Source: Tenrec ecaudatus (taxonomy: Eukaryota > Chordata > Mammalia > Afrosoricida > Tenrecidae). Taken from it: 64,000 bases of DNA. The stretch lies in the NCBI RefSeq assembly GCF_050624435.1, contig NC_134541.1:8632983-8696982 (forward strand), read 5' to 3'. This document shows positions 45,866-57,314 of this stretch, piece by piece (the first letter of the stretch is position 1; every line of letters begins with the position of its first letter). The translations under genes were made by a program, and so were the position numbers. The notes beneath the pieces are model-generated. The model ran no database searches and was not told the origin of the DNA. It saw nothing but the letters and a program-made list of their open reading frames with translations.

Positions 45866-46056
45866 AAACCAAACTCACTGCCATTGAGGTACGCCCACTC
45901 ATAGCGACCTTCTAGGTCAAAGTGGGTTTCCGAGGCTGTGACTCTTTATGGGAGTAGAAAGTGCCATCTTTCTCTCCCAACGCAGCTGGTGGTTTTGAAC
46001 TGCTGACCTGGCAATTAGCAGCCCAACTTGAACTACTATGTCACCAATACTCCTTA
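45866..46056 (-). mobile_element. AfroSINE
   Basis: Reads accaaactcactgccattg, then a head ending tgtcaccaatactcc. Confidence 0.85.
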
Positions 46057-46217
46057 GTAGGAGAAACATGAATCTAAATGGCTTAGAGGATAGAGGCTGA
46101 TTTAAAATGCACATTTGTATCTAATGTAGAGACCAGGGTCGAGGGCAGGGATCTAATTGGGCACACCCTGATGCCCTGTTGTGTGGTCTAGAACTAAAAA
46201 CAAAAAAAACCGCAACC

Positions 46218-46398
46218 ATCGAATAATACCCTGCCATCGAGTCCATTCCGATTCCCAGTGACCTTAGAGGACAGAGTGGAACAGCCCGTGGCGCTCCATG
46301 GGGAGCAGGACGTCTCTCTTCTGTGGAGCAGCTGGTGGTTCAAACTGCTAGCCCTGAGCTCACAGCACAATGGGCAGCCGATCTGACCAGAGCTCCTT
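46218..46398 (-). mobile_element. AfroSINE
   Basis: Reads ctgccatcgagtccattcc, then gagcagctggtggttcaaac. Confidence 0.8.
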
Positions 46399-46769
46399 GG
46401 AGCTAAGACTAGCTTTTACCTTTTTTAAGCGAAGAAGAAGAAGAGAACGAAGGAAAAAGAGACAGATGGAGGGAAAGATGAGAGGCACCCAGACCCACAG
46501 CAGCAGAGGCCACACGAGTTGCCCACAGAATGGAAACGGCTTACTCCCTGGGCCTGGGTGCAGAATGTATGCTGTGCCCTGGCACGAATGGCTCAACTTG
46601 TTCCCTAATGTTTCAAGATTGATTAAAAACTGCATTGATTCCACTCATCTCTCCTAATCCTTCCTAACTCTCCTCTTTGCCACGGTAGCCAACGGCACAC
46701 CTGACCATTTCCCGCAATGGTCAAGCAGATGTACCCATGATCCTCGGATGGACAACAGAAAAGTGGGTG

Positions 46770-47027
46770 AAGGGAGAGGTGTGAGATATGACAGTGCAAG
46801 ATATGACAAAATAATAATAATTTATGAATTATGAAGGTTTCGTGAGGGAGGGGCCCCTGGGGAAGGTGGGGAGAAAATGAGGAGCTGATATTAAGGGCTC
46901 AAGTAGAAAGCAAATGTTTTGAGAATGATGATGGCAACAAATGTACAAATGTGCTTGACATAAAGGATGGATGGATGGATTGTGATAAGAACTGTAGGAG
47001 CTCCCAATAAAATGATTTTTTTTTTTT
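46770..47027 (+). mobile_element. LINE-type 3' end (same family as 8265-8427)
   Basis: Contains tgcaagatatgacaaaat, then gcaaatgttttgagaatgat and agctcccaataaaatgattt. It ends in a T-run then AAA. The upstream limit is unsure. Confidence 0.65.
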
Positions 47028-47039
47028 TAAAGAGAGAGG

Positions 47040-47545
47040 CTTACTGCCTTGCCATCATGGGGCTGTGAGTTTGCTGTCCACTTTACGGAGCCCTAGCCTT
47101 ACACTTAATATCGACAGATGCAGTCAAACACTGACCTAATAAAAGAATTCGCTTTTCCTCTTGCGATTGAGGCAGCTATGAGCAAAACAACAGCATGACA
47201 CAGTTCTCGGAGCTCACAGCTCTGGGGAGGAATCTTAGAAGTAGGGCAGCATTTAATAACCAGATGAAAGAGATGATTAAAACACACATTGCACAGGGAG
47301 AGCCCTCGTGTTGCTATAAGAGACGGAACATGACGAGCTCAGAAAATGGCATTGTTTCCTGGTCCAAAGGAACCAAGCCATAGTCAATTTAGGGAGGAAA
47401 CTTGCATTTTATCTGCATCTATTCCGCCTGAATGAACAGTTGCATTTATTTTAAGGGAAAATGACTAAATGGACGTTTAATTTCTGGAAAAGAAATGGCA
47501 ACGCGTGTTTTGTGACTTTTCTGAGCTAATTTTACTTTAGCTGTA
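47040..47545. other. Repeat-free intron stretch, AT-rich
   Basis: About 500 bases without any recognised repeat between two mobile elements. A possible conserved non-coding element, not testable here. Confidence 0.3.
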
Positions 47546-47559
47546 TGCAGTATAACAAA

Positions 47560-47912
47560 CTTGAGGAGAGAGTGGTTCCGCGGCAGAATTCTTGCCTACC
47601 AAGCAGGAGACTTGGGTTGGGTTCTTGGCCAATACATCTCCACCACAGCCATGTAGTCCCTGCCCCCCTCAGTGGAGATTTGCAAGTTGCCATGATGCTG
47701 AATAGGTTTCAGCACTGCTTCCAGACTAAGATGAGGAAGAAAGACCTGGTGAAATGCTTCTAAAAACTTGCCTATGAAAGCCTCCATGGATCACGAGTCC
47801 AATATGCACCCAATCAATGCAAGATGCAGGAACTGGTATTGTTTTTGTTTAATTGAGCATGAAGCTGTGTTGAGTCCATTGACATCAGCCAACAACAATG
47901 CATCACATGGGG
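47560..47912 (+). mobile_element. tRNA-Gly-headed SINE with BovB-type tail
   Basis: The head (gtggttccgcggcagaattc, then ttgcctaccaagcaggag and ttcttggccaatac) resembles tRNA-Gly with A and B boxes. The body (tttcagcactgcttccagac, then ctggtgaaatgcttcta) and the tail gccaacaacaa follow an afrotherian SINE pattern. It is not a functional tRNA gene: the 5' stem is absent and the B box is altered (gggttggg). Confidence 0.75.
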
Positions 47913-47939
47913 TCCAGGTGGGGCCTGTAGAGGCTGCAG

Positions 47940-48115
47940 TCAGCTGTGTTTGAATCTTGGCTCCATTACCACCTACGTGGTTGTGTGTCCCTCGGTTCAC
48001 ACTCCTCCGCATGAAGTGGGTTATTCGTTTTTATGTTAAAGGGTCCTACTGAAGATTAAATATCAACCCATTTTTTGAGATAACTCTTGACACATAGTAA
48101 CTTCTCAATAAAAAC
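47940..48115 (+). mobile_element. MIR
   Basis: Reads gtttgaatcttggctccat, then tgacacatagtaacttctca and ataaa. Confidence 0.65.
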
Positions 48116-48121
48116 AAAAAA

Positions 48122-48232
48122 CTACCTAATTCATTGCCATTGAGTTGATGTCAACTCATAGCAACTCTACAGGGCAGGGTAGATCTGCCCAGCCATAGGT
48201 CACTAGGAATGACAGTGGGTTTTTATTCTAAT
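48122..48232 (-). mobile_element. AfroSINE tail fragments
   Basis: A minus tail (ttcattgccattgagttgat) runs into a short plus-oriented piece (ggtcactaggaatgacagtg). Confidence 0.65.
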
Positions 48233-48275
48233 TTTTAATGCATTCACGTGATATGATGCTCTGTAATTTATGGGC

Positions 48276-48326
48276 ATTTAAGTTTAGTGGGCATTGAAGT
48301 CTCTGCTTAGTGGGCATTTAAGTCAC
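48276..48326 (+). repeat. Three short tandem copies of tgggcattNaag
   Basis: tgggcatttaag, tgggcattgaag and tgggcatttaag follow at intervals of about 18 and 24 bases. Confidence 0.8.
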
Positions 48327-48334
48327 CCCCAGTT

Positions 48335-48475
48335 ATTTCTCTGATGACAAATAAGCTCCCCAAGAGTAGGCAGGGTGGTGGTGATGTCAGCTTCTTGTAC
48401 GCTGTTTCCCCAGCACTCAGTCAGTGTCTGGTGCAGAAGAGGGCTCGGCAAAGGTCTGTTAACAGGTAGAGCGGA
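48335..48475 (+). mobile_element. L2 LINE 3' fragment
   Basis: Reads ataagctccccaagagtagg, then ccccagcactcagtcagtgt and ctggtgcagaag. Confidence 0.6.
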
Positions 48476-48764
48476 CGAATGCAAGTGTGACTTCCACCAA
48501 AAACCACACAGCACGCACCCTCTTCGCTGCTGCGAAGACACTTTTAGAGTTAATTCCCAGAACTAACATGGCCCCTGAAAGAGATCGGTGAATTGCATTT
48601 TGAGAAGTAAAGAGAAATCTATCTTGACAAATGAAAGCCATAGAACTCTATAGAATGCCATGGCTGCAGGTTGCGGGTGGGGGTGCTCAATGATAACATG
48701 TCATTTTAGGCTCCGTGAAGAATGCCAATGATTTACATTTTTTGGTTAATGTTCTGTGTTCTCT

Positions 48765-48922
48765 GGGGGTTAGGCATTGACCTGCTAGATGCAAGATTGA
48801 TGGTTCCAACTCACCGGTCCCTTCATGTAAGAATGAGGAGAGTGGCTGCTGCCACCAAAAAAACCCAACACTATAGTGTCCCTTGGTGTGGGACCTACTA
48901 CACCGCTCTATGGGGCATTTGA
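48765..48922 (+). mobile_element. AfroSINE, diverged
   Basis: Reads gggggttaggcattgacctg, then tggttccaactcaccggtc. Confidence 0.6.
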
Positions 48923-48957
48923 TCAAAGTTTTGAATAATGATTACTATACAACTCAA

Positions 48958-49130
48958 AAAAAAGCCCTGTCGTCCAGTCAATTCTGATTCAGTGACCCTA
49001 CATAAGATTTCCAAGGCTGCCACACTTTATGAGAGCAGACAGCCTCATCTTTCTCCCTCAGAGCGGCTGGTGGGCTTGAACTGCCTACCTTTCTTTAGTA
49101 ATGCTTACCCCAAAGCACCAGTGGGGCTTC
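48958..49130 (-). mobile_element. AfroSINE
   Basis: Reads gtcgtccagtcaattctgat, then gagcggctggtgggcttgaa. Confidence 0.85.
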
Positions 49131-49134
49131 TTCA

Positions 49135-50380
49135 AGTGAGTATACAAAGACAGAAAAAGGATTTAATATGAAGTGGAGAGGAGTTAATAATCACAGTCAC
49201 AGTACATGAGCAAAATTTAAGTTCTACAACGAATCAGAAGTTATACATAATAGAGGGCATAACATTTAAACTATTTTTTTAGAAGAACAGGGTAGAGCCA
49301 GTAAGAAACATGGTGAGAAGGGGGTTTAAACACATCTAACCACACCCTTCAGAGCTCACCTATGATGGCTGAATAATAATGGAATTGATCCTGCGATCTC
49401 TCTGATGTCCTCAGGAGGGAAAAGGATTGTGTAACATGTTGCTTCTGAAAGTGCTTGGAATATAAGAAGTTAATTCAGTTTCACAAATCATGGAAGAATG
49501 CCCCTTAGATTCCACAAACACACTAGCTAATGTTCTCTGCCAAATTAGGCATAGAAGTTGATCAACTAAAACACACAACGCCAGCAGCAAGTGGAGGTTA
49601 GTAGTTTTGATTTCACTCAAAATAATGTGTAGAGTATGGGGGAGGCATCACCCTGGTTCTGAATGTCTAGTGCAAGGGAACCCCACTGGGAGCCCCCCTG
49701 AGACCCAGGAAGGGCCAGTTGCACTGGCCTCAATCCCTACCTTGAGATTCTGGGCTGGAAGATAATTCTCAGAGTGACAAGCTCAGTCCAGGAATGAGGA
49801 ACATCCCACACGCTACCACTCCTTGTTCCAAAATTAGACTCTGTCACAGACACTGATCTCCAAGATGGCAAAAAATAGCGAGCGGATCCAGGGAATACCC
49901 ACGAGGCCCTGGCAGCCTGCCTGCCAGTTCACCAGCAGCTGGGCCAGAGTTCCTGCCTGCCTCCGAGACCCGCCCCCCCCCATTCATCCATCTGCCCTCC
50001 CCTCAGTGTCCTGGCTGGCCCACCCCTTCTCGCAGCCCTGCAGGGTGGAAAGCAGGACTAGGTTGCAATGAAAAGTTACTGGCCGCATAATAAGAATGAT
50101 AAGAAATAAGACAGTTATCTCATCCAAAGGGCGAAAGGGAACAGGATCTCTTTCAACAGGGAGTATTTTTAGAGACAGGAAATGGATGGGTGTTTCGGAA
50201 AGTCACGCTGGTATTTGGAGTAGTATGGAGATGTCCAGGCAGATTCCAGTGGGGACATGACAGGTCATGGTAGTCCCTAATCTCTTTCAGGGATTAGGGA
50301 AGAGCGGTCTGAGAGGTCGGCTGAAATCATAAAGATAAACAACCTGCAACCTTGAATCTACAGCGATGAGCTCTAAACCA
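49135..50380. other. Intron sequence, no gene
   Basis: Contains a hairpin at 50275-50301 (arms tccctaatc and gattaggga). The rest is unassigned; 49930-50050 is C-rich. Confidence 0.4.
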
Positions 50381-50572
50381 AAAATCTCACTCTCGTGGAG
50401 TCATGTTGACTCATGGCGACCCTCTAGGACCGGGTAGATCTGCCCCTATGAGTTTTCCAGATGAAGACTATTTATAGGAGCACAAAGCCCCGTCTTCTCC
50501 TGGTTGGTTTCGAATGGCTGACCTTGAGGATCACAGCCCAACTGGCAACCACTATGCCGCCAGGGCAAATAA
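50380..50572 (-). mobile_element. AfroSINE
   Basis: Reads gttgactcatggcgaccctc, then head ccactatgccgccagggc. Confidence 0.85.
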
Positions 50573-50879
50573 CTTTCCTGAGTTCAATATTCTCAGCTAC
50601 ACGATGGGGGCAGTAATCCCTTCCAGCTCAAGGGAATTGCATAGCATCCTTTCACGCTGCAAGCCCCATGGGACCAGGGGTCTTGTGTCTATGTACCACA
50701 CTGTCCCCTATGTCATATATGCCACCATAGAACAAGCACATGGGGTGCTCTGTAAGCATCTTTGGATGGAGACATGAATGACGGCAGATCAATGACTGTC
50801 ACAATCAGTGTGGTGATTAGAGAAAAAAACAAAGCATTGGAGACTTGATAAATGGTATTAAACAACCTATCACAAAGCA

Positions 50880-51062
50880 AGAAGCCTTGGATGTGCAGTG
50901 GATAGAGCGCTCGGCTGCTACCCCGAACATCAGCAGCGTCTCGAGCCCATCAGCCAGTCCAGTAGAAATATAGGCCTTGGACTTCCCTAAAGGTGTATCA
51001 CCTCAGAATCCTTTTTGAGTTGGAATCAACTCAACGGCCGTGGGTTTGGTTTGGGTTTGGCA
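50880..51062 (+). mobile_element. AfroSINE with well-kept tRNA-like head
   Basis: Head gatgtgcagtggatagagcg, then ctcggctgc; tail gagttggaatcaactcaacg, then gtgggtttggtttggg. It looks tRNA-like but lacks a cloverleaf end. Confidence 0.8.
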
Positions 51063-51104
51063 TTTATCGGAAATGAGATCAATCGTACTATCACACTATT
51101 GAAG

Positions 51105-51290
51105 AGCCTTGTGCTGCAGTGGGTTAGGCCTTGGGCTGCAAAACCACAGGCTATTGGTTCAAACTCACCAACTGTCCTCTGGAGAAAGACGAGATTCTCT
51201 GCCCCCATCAAGATTTACAGTCTCAGCCACCTTACACAGGGTCGCTATGTGTCAGAATCAGCTGGAGGGCAGCATTTTAATTATCTGTGT
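51105..51290 (+). mobile_element. AfroSINE
   Basis: Head gtgctgcagtgggttaggc, tail ttacacagggtcgctatgtg. Confidence 0.85.
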
Positions 51291-51339
51291 GTAGGGGTGG
51301 GCTTCATTATGCTCTTAGGAAAACATATTATATAGGTAA

Positions 51340-51528
51340 AATCAAAACAAATTGCTCTCAAATCCATTCAAATTCATGGCAACCCCATATGTTTCCGAGG
51401 AGAACTGTATTCTTTAGGTTTTCAATGGCTGATCTTTTGGAAGTAGATCACCAGGTCTTTCTTCCCAAGTGTGTCCCGGTGGATTCGAACCTCCAACCTT
51501 TAGTCAGCAGCCACCCAGGAAGTCTAAC
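51340..51528 (-). mobile_element. AfroSINE
   Basis: Reads aattcatggcaaccccatat, then gtggattcgaacctccaac. Confidence 0.8.
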
Positions 51529-51547
51529 AGTGGGTTCACAGATCCAG

Positions 51548-51735
51548 TGTCTTGGAGTCTATTCTGACTCGTAACAACTCAATAGAACAGAAGAGAACTG
51601 CCCGATAGGATTCCCAAGGCTGTACTCTTTAGGCAAGCAGCCTGCCTCAGCTTTCTCTCAGGGAAGGGCTGGTGGGTTTGAACTGCCAGCTCTTCATTCA
51701 TTTAGCAGCAAGTGCTGAACCACTGCACCTCAACA
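51548..51735 (-). mobile_element. AfroSINE
   Basis: Reads gtctattctgactcgtaaca, then ggctggtgggtttgaactgc and aaccactgcacc. Confidence 0.85.
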
Positions 51736-51737
51736 CC

Positions 51738-52555
51738 CCCCAACAACAGGTCAGGACTGCCTCATGGGGAAACCCTCATGAAGGCAAGGACTTCAGCAGG
51801 TTGATCCAATTGTGAGAAGCAAGCCAGCAGGGTGGTACAGCAATTCCAAGTTGAGAAAACAGCCAGATCAGTGTGGCTCCATGCCTGGTGACCAGCAGAT
51901 GCAAAGTACAAGCCGAGGGGGGAAGAGTAAGTTGAGTTGTCATTTGCTTGATTTGAACGTGGTATCGCTCTTTTCCACTCATCTGGGATTGATTAAAGTA
52001 AGTTGATTTTAAGCTTTTCCCGTTCCCTGAGATTCAAATCCCACGTTGAAGTTCGCTCGTTTCCACTAAAGCAGGATGTGGTTGCTATAAAACCACATTC
52101 ATTTTATAGATCTCATTAAGCATACAGCAAATTAAGAGCAAACGACATGGTTTTCTAGTAGAATTTGCAAAGGGATGATCTGAACAAATTACTCATAGAC
52201 CCGATTAAATTTTAGCAGAAATAATGAGAAGGCTGTAAGTAGAAACACGTGTGCTCACAGAGCCAGCCTTTGAAGCACACACGTTTATGGCCACAAGGTA
52301 ATCTTGAAAAACCGTCTCCAGCTACCTTAAGGCATCTGTGGGAAACTTACCCGATTCTAATGCAATGTCATTGCCCTGTCGATTGTAAGTGATCCTGAAT
52401 TCTACTGCACAAGGATCTATCTAACGATCTTATCTATCTCTCTCTCTGTCCATCCAGATTGCAGTGTCCAGAACTGGTGACTATATGGGGAGATGGAAGC
52501 TAAGATTATATTAGTTTCAGAAGTCTTTCTGAAAAGCTCATTGGAAAAGAGTTTA
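51738..52555. other. Intron sequence, no gene; repeat-poor
   Basis: 52010-52330 is AT-rich and unassigned. Confidence 0.4.
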
Positions 52556-52561
52556 TGAGTA

Positions 52562-52775
52562 GTTCAGATTGCTAATGCATTTGGTTATTAATCAAAAGGT
52601 GGGAGTTTGGAGCCCACCCAGAGGCAACTCGGAAGTAAGGGCTGAGGATCTAATTCTGAGACTCATCCATTGTCAGCTCTATGGAGCACAGGTCTACACG
52701 GACACATGTGGGGTCGCCATGGATGAGAGTCAACTCAGTGGCAAGTGGTTTGGTATTTGGGAAGAACAGCTAGGA
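52562..52775 (+). mobile_element. AfroSINE, variant tail
   Basis: The tail reads ctacacggacacatgtgggg, then tcgccatggatgagagtcaa, the variant with a gacacatgtggggtcgcc core. Confidence 0.8.
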
Positions 52776-52879
52776 ACCTTGGGCGTGGTTCCTTTGATTC
52801 AGGATTCAGTGTGCAAGAATTGATCCCAAACTAATAATCATTGATGAACATAGATTGGGCTGGAATAGCCACACAATGT

Positions 52880-52955
52880 ACTTCTATACAACCATGAAAT
52901 TGGCTGTGATTATGTAGTTCTATACAACCATGAAATTATCTGTAATGATGTGGAA
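52880..52955 (+). repeat. ~38-bp tandem duplication
   Basis: Two adjacent units share ttctatacaaccatgaaatt, with ctgtgat or ctgtaat following. Confidence 0.9.
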
Positions 52956-52959
52956 ACAT

Positions 52960-53565
52960 GTGGGTCTTATGTGATGTTTTGTTTTAAAAGGCAGTGTTTC
53001 CAAAAGAACTCATTTGCTAGATGCACATAGCTAACATACTAGAGAGGTGAACACTAAAAAGCTAGAAATGGGTGATATGTGAATTAGATCTCAAAACGTT
53101 AAAAAAAATTTTAAAGCTGGCACAGTGTATATTTCTATGAGGCAGGACAATGGTTAATTTACATAGCTTTTTCTATGTTGCTGTGTTGTCCGCAATCTTT
53201 CAATGACACACAGCTAGATCCCCTTAGAAATAAGGACACAGTAAATATTTCTGCTTCTCACAAAACTGAATTCAATTCTGATTCTCCAAAGAATTATCCG
53301 ATTATGTCATTCCCAATTGCTTCTTGATCTTGTCCTTAGACTTGTTCTCCTAAAACCCTCAAAAAGGAAGGGGGAAAAAAGATGAGGTGTCGATGGCACT
53401 GGGTGCAGTTCCTGGATAATACCCCGTTCAGGTTCATCAGTGTCACCACTGCTAGGCTCCCTCTAGACCAACTAAACTGCTCATCTATTAATAGAACTGC
53501 TAACGTTGCCTCGGCTATTAATAACAGTGAGACCAGCAGTTACCGCGAGCTGAAAATTAGTACGT
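52960..53565. other. Intron sequence, no gene
   Basis: No clear repeat recognised. Confidence 0.35.
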
Positions 53566-53567
53566 GA

Positions 53568-53690
53568 TGAGTTCTGTGCTGATGGCTGTATGCGAATTTC
53601 TCCCTTAACTCTCCCCAGAAGACATTAAGAGAAATACAATTCTCTTCCCCCCTTTACAAAGAAAGAAATTGGAGCAGGGACATGTCGATG
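53568..53690 (+). mobile_element. MIR-like fragment
   Basis: Reads gttctgtgctgatggctgta, then ccccctttacaaagaaagaa; weak. Confidence 0.35.
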
Positions 53691-54089
53691 GCGCTCTCTT
53701 CCACCAGACTAAAACTGCAGTGACTTGGTGTTGAGACTGGGTCTACCTCCACGGGGAGGGAAAAATCTCAAATTCCTTGATTGGGTTGCTTTGAGCTCTC
53801 TCTCTCTCTCTTTTATCTGTGTCTACCCCTGTATTCACTTCCGATCTCCAGGGCACACCCACCACCACATCCAATGTTCGCAAACCCATTGCAACTCTCC
53901 CTCAAAGGCTCAGCTTACCATAGCTCCCAGCAAACTCTTGTTCCTTTCAACAGAGGTGAGCAGATGAGTCAAAATTGACACGTGACTTGTAAACCCATAA
54001 GCTAAAATACAGCTCTCACATTTTCAAATGGTCAGGGGGGGAATCTGCAGAAGACGACTATTTTGAGACATGTCAAAATGATGGGCACC

Positions 54090-54238
54090 TCAAGCTCAGT
54101 GTCCATCAATAAAGTTTTATTGGTGCACAGTCATGCTCATTTAATTATCAATCTCTCATGACTGCTACATGACAGCACTGAATGGTTCTGACAAAGACCC
54201 TGTCAGCTTACAGAGCCAGAACCCGTCTTACCTCGCCT
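54090..54238 (-). mobile_element. hAT (Charlie-type) fragment
   Basis: Antisense order: atcaataaagttttattgg, then tgcacagtcatgctcattta and gacaaagaccctgtcagct. Confidence 0.7.
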
Positions 54239-54399
54239 TTTAGAGAAGCGTTCCTCTGAGCTTTCCTCTGAACCCCAGAGCACAAGGTGCACTACTCCCT
54301 TGGGATTAATTGGGGCTGCTTTGGGACAGGTCATCTTATTGGCATGCCTCCCCTCTTTACAGCCAACCACCCCACATGTGTAGAGAATGCACTTCAGAC

Positions 54400-54560
54400 G
54401 GCCCTCGTCTTACCCTGCTAACGCAGCTCCCTGTGAGTTTGCATATTTCCTTCCAGATGTTCGGTTATATGAAAACGTCTGCAACCCCGGTGCATGATTT
54501 GCATTATTGAACCATTCGGCTTTCATTTATGACTTCATGAATTTATGACCCTTAAATACA
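54400..54560. promoter_or_regulatory. Candidate regulatory stretch close to a DOK5 exon
   Basis: AT-rich and repeat-free, with ATTTGCAT at 54497-54504 and gtttgcatatttcc near 54438, about 530 bases downstream of the exon at 55090 on the gene strand. Function is unknown. Confidence 0.2.
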
Positions 54561-55089
54561 ACACTCACAGATTCCTATTGCTTGTGCAACATGCACAGGC
54601 TCACGCCATCCCACGAAGAGGGAGTATTCGAGACTGTTTCTGTACATGCAGCATCATTATGCCTCTGTATTTATGTAGGTTTATCAATCACAGACGGCAA
54701 GCATATGGCTGGGGTTGCATGCAGCCTGCAGACATGTCTCTTTGGGGCCAAGAAAGGGTTGTTGTGTCTGTTAGCACTGAAGATGATACCTTCAGATAGA
54801 AATAATACATCTTCACTCTTAGATAACCCACGTAACTATGCCTACAGAGCACAGACCATAATTGACCCACAAAGTAGACAAACAAACAGAGATGTCTGAT
54901 TGAGGTGGGTGTGAGCAATTGGCTACTTCAGACATTTCCAGAGTGGCAGGTGCTCCACGTAAGGTACTGTTGAGTAAATAAACCATCCGCCACAGGAGCT
55001 GCTGACCGCATTTTACAGCACAAGCATGGCCCGGCTGTACTCTGCCGTGCTCTGCGCGCTGAGGCAGAAGGAGGGCATCCCACACGTAC

Positions 55090-55225
55090 CATTGAATTTT
55101 TCACGCTCTGCAGCAAGCGCTCGTGCTGCTCAGCGATGGCCAAGGCAGCGGAGTGGACTTTTTGATAGATGGCCTCCCCATCGCGTGTTTGAAAGATAAA
55201 CAGCCCTTCACCGGTCTCACACATC
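55090..55225 (-). CDS. DOK5: DOK5 coding exon: end of the IRS-type PTB domain
   Basis: The minus strand has an acceptor (gttttcacag) followed by 136 bases: one base completing a split codon, then 45 codons from [11 protein letters not shown] to LLQSVKNSM, then a donor reading gtacgt. The peptide matches the last beta strand and C-terminal helix of the DOK-family PTB domain; the LLQSVKNSM ending separates DOK5 from DOK4 and DOK6 as I remember them. If the protein has the usual length of about 306 residues this is roughly residues 201-245. DOK5 is a cytoplasmic adaptor recruited by its PTB domain to phosphorylated NPxY sites of receptors such as RET and Trk kinases, promoting MAPK signalling (family knowledge). 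The exon ends in phase 0, and joining it to 23942 gives NSM-LQMKM without a frame break. No internal stop is seen. The upstream exon is not in the window. Confidence 0.95.
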
Positions 55226-55514
55226 CTGTGAAAACAAAAACAAACAGGTTCTGAAAATGCAGCTCCCTTTTCAAAGGAAAACCAGTGCACAAAGAGCCTC
55301 GAAAAATCTCTTCTCGGCTCAGCCACCGTCATCTTTATTATTGGGGGAGGGGGGGGAGGAAATGACGTTTCTTGTTCACAGTTGCTCAAGAACATTACGT
55401 CGTTCAAAGCGCCCGGTTAATGATTATGAATATGAGCAGGGAAACAATCATGCCAGGCTCACCCAATACTCAGTGGATTTTGAGTTTTAAAAAGCCGCAT
55501 TGTTTGGGCCCCTC

Positions 55515-55692
55515 ACTCACTCTTGTTAAGATCAGTCTGACTCATAGCGACTTTACAGGACAGGGTAGAACTGCCCGTGGGTTTCCTGTAAATCTTTAAG
55601 GGAGTCAAAAATTGTGTCTTTCTCCCACAGAGCAGCTGGTGATTTCCAATTGCTGACCTGACGGCTCCCACGCCACTGCGCCCCCCAGGGCC
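55515..55692 (-). mobile_element. AfroSINE
   Basis: Reads gactcatagcgactttacag, then gagcagctggtgatttccaa. It lies 290 bases upstream of the DOK5 exon acceptor. Confidence 0.85.
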
Positions 55693-55694
55693 CC

Positions 55695-57310
55695 TCTGCT
55701 TCCTACTATGAATCTGGTCTTCACCTGGCTGCTCCCCGTAGTGTTGCCCTTGTACAAGCCCACCCCACCTCTAGCCCATGAAACATTTCTCGTCAATAAC
55801 AACCATTCAGGCCCTAGGTCAAAGGACAGCTCCACATCGCTCTTCGATTCTCCTAGACTGTTCTTTACAGACAACGCCTTGCTGCTTCTTTTATTTCGAA
55901 AATCCTAGTAGAATGGATCAAAGGCAGCTAAGGATTTTGTTTAATGCCCATGCCAGTGGAGAATTAATCCATGCGGCACCGGAGGTTCTTCAAGGAAAGC
56001 TGTGTGGGTTAATGTGACAATTAATGTCAAGGCTGAAATCCCCACACCCTTAAAAATACAGTTATGACTTAAATTAACAAGCAGAGACTGGCACACACAA
56101 TTAGGTGTGAACCAAATAACTGCCACTGAATTCTAACAGGTCATTTAGAGCCTTAAAGAATTTAGACAAAGTCACGTGTCGCGGTGCTAGGAGAAGCTCC
56201 CATGTGGATGTATCAAGAGTAAAATATGAGCTTGCTGGCTTTTGTTTGCTTGTTGGTTGGTTGTTTTGCTCATTTATTTAAAGGGTCAGGTTGTTCCAAG
56301 ACACAAATCCATCGCTTCTACTTTTGAATCTCTTGCTGAAAATTTGAATTGTGGTTTGGTGTCTAGTTTTCCCTCACATCTAAAGCACTGTGTATCACAA
56401 CACCAAAGCCAAGCAACTATTTCAACCCCAAACCAATGTCAATTGTTTTACTCAGCATTGGTTCAATGGCAGTGAGTTTGGTTTGCAGGGTTTGGGGCTG
56501 ATGAAACAAATGCAATAAGATGTTTTTGTTTGTTTGCTTTTGCATTTGATCCACACCATACACTGTGGACCTTTTAGTTTTCAATGTACATATCCTGGCC
56601 TCTGGGATTGAGAAGAACTCATTTAGCTTGAAGTTCATCCCAACAGACAGGGCGAGAAGCAGCGATGCATACAAAGAAAGAAAAGGTTCATTCAGTCAGA
56701 TAATAATCGAAAGCATTAGCTCATGGCATCGATCACATGATTTTAATTATGGATGAAGTCATCCAAACCCAATGAAGAACAAAACTGGACATTCAACGGT
56801 CGCCTTCCTTCCTGAAGAATCCCTTGTGTGTGCCAACACTCGCTGAACCCACCACCTCCGTGACAGGATATAGCCTTCTGCTTCTCCTAGGGAAGAAGTC
56901 GTTATTAATTCATCTCCTCTTACTACAACTTGGGTTTCAGAGAAGATGGTGGCAGCTGTTACTCACTTGTAGGATGATTGATTAATAGTAGTTCCAAGGC
57001 TGTGTTCCCCAAATTTGAGAAACTGGTGTCTTTTCTAGAGATTTTGTAACAGAGCCCACAGCAAAGGGTATTGTTGACATTATGATTGGGTCAGTGTATT
57101 AGCCCAGTCACATCTTATTTACCTGGTATCCAGCTAGAACCGATGATAAAATGTCTATCGTTTTTCAATACTGGTAGTGAAATGGTCAATCTCTATCTAT
57201 TAAAGAGTCTGTTGCCAACAAATCAATTTGGAAGCAGGGTAAGCAATCTGTATTCTGACCCCCTAATTGGCAAGACCCACAAGATCTTGGTAAAACACTC
57301 CTCTAATTCA
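55695..57310. other. Intron sequence, no gene
   Basis: Repeat-poor apart from a short AfroSINE tail at 56455-56490 (ggcagtgagtttggtttgc). Confidence 0.4.
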
Positions 57311-57314
57311 CGTC

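Noticed and set aside
47565-47640. A possible tRNA-Gly gene.
   Set aside because: The 5' acceptor stem is missing, the B box is altered, and the sequence runs straight into a SINE body.
50880-50960. A possible tRNA gene.
   Set aside because: The A-box-like gtggatagagcgctcgg is the head of an AfroSINE, with the SINE body and tail following.
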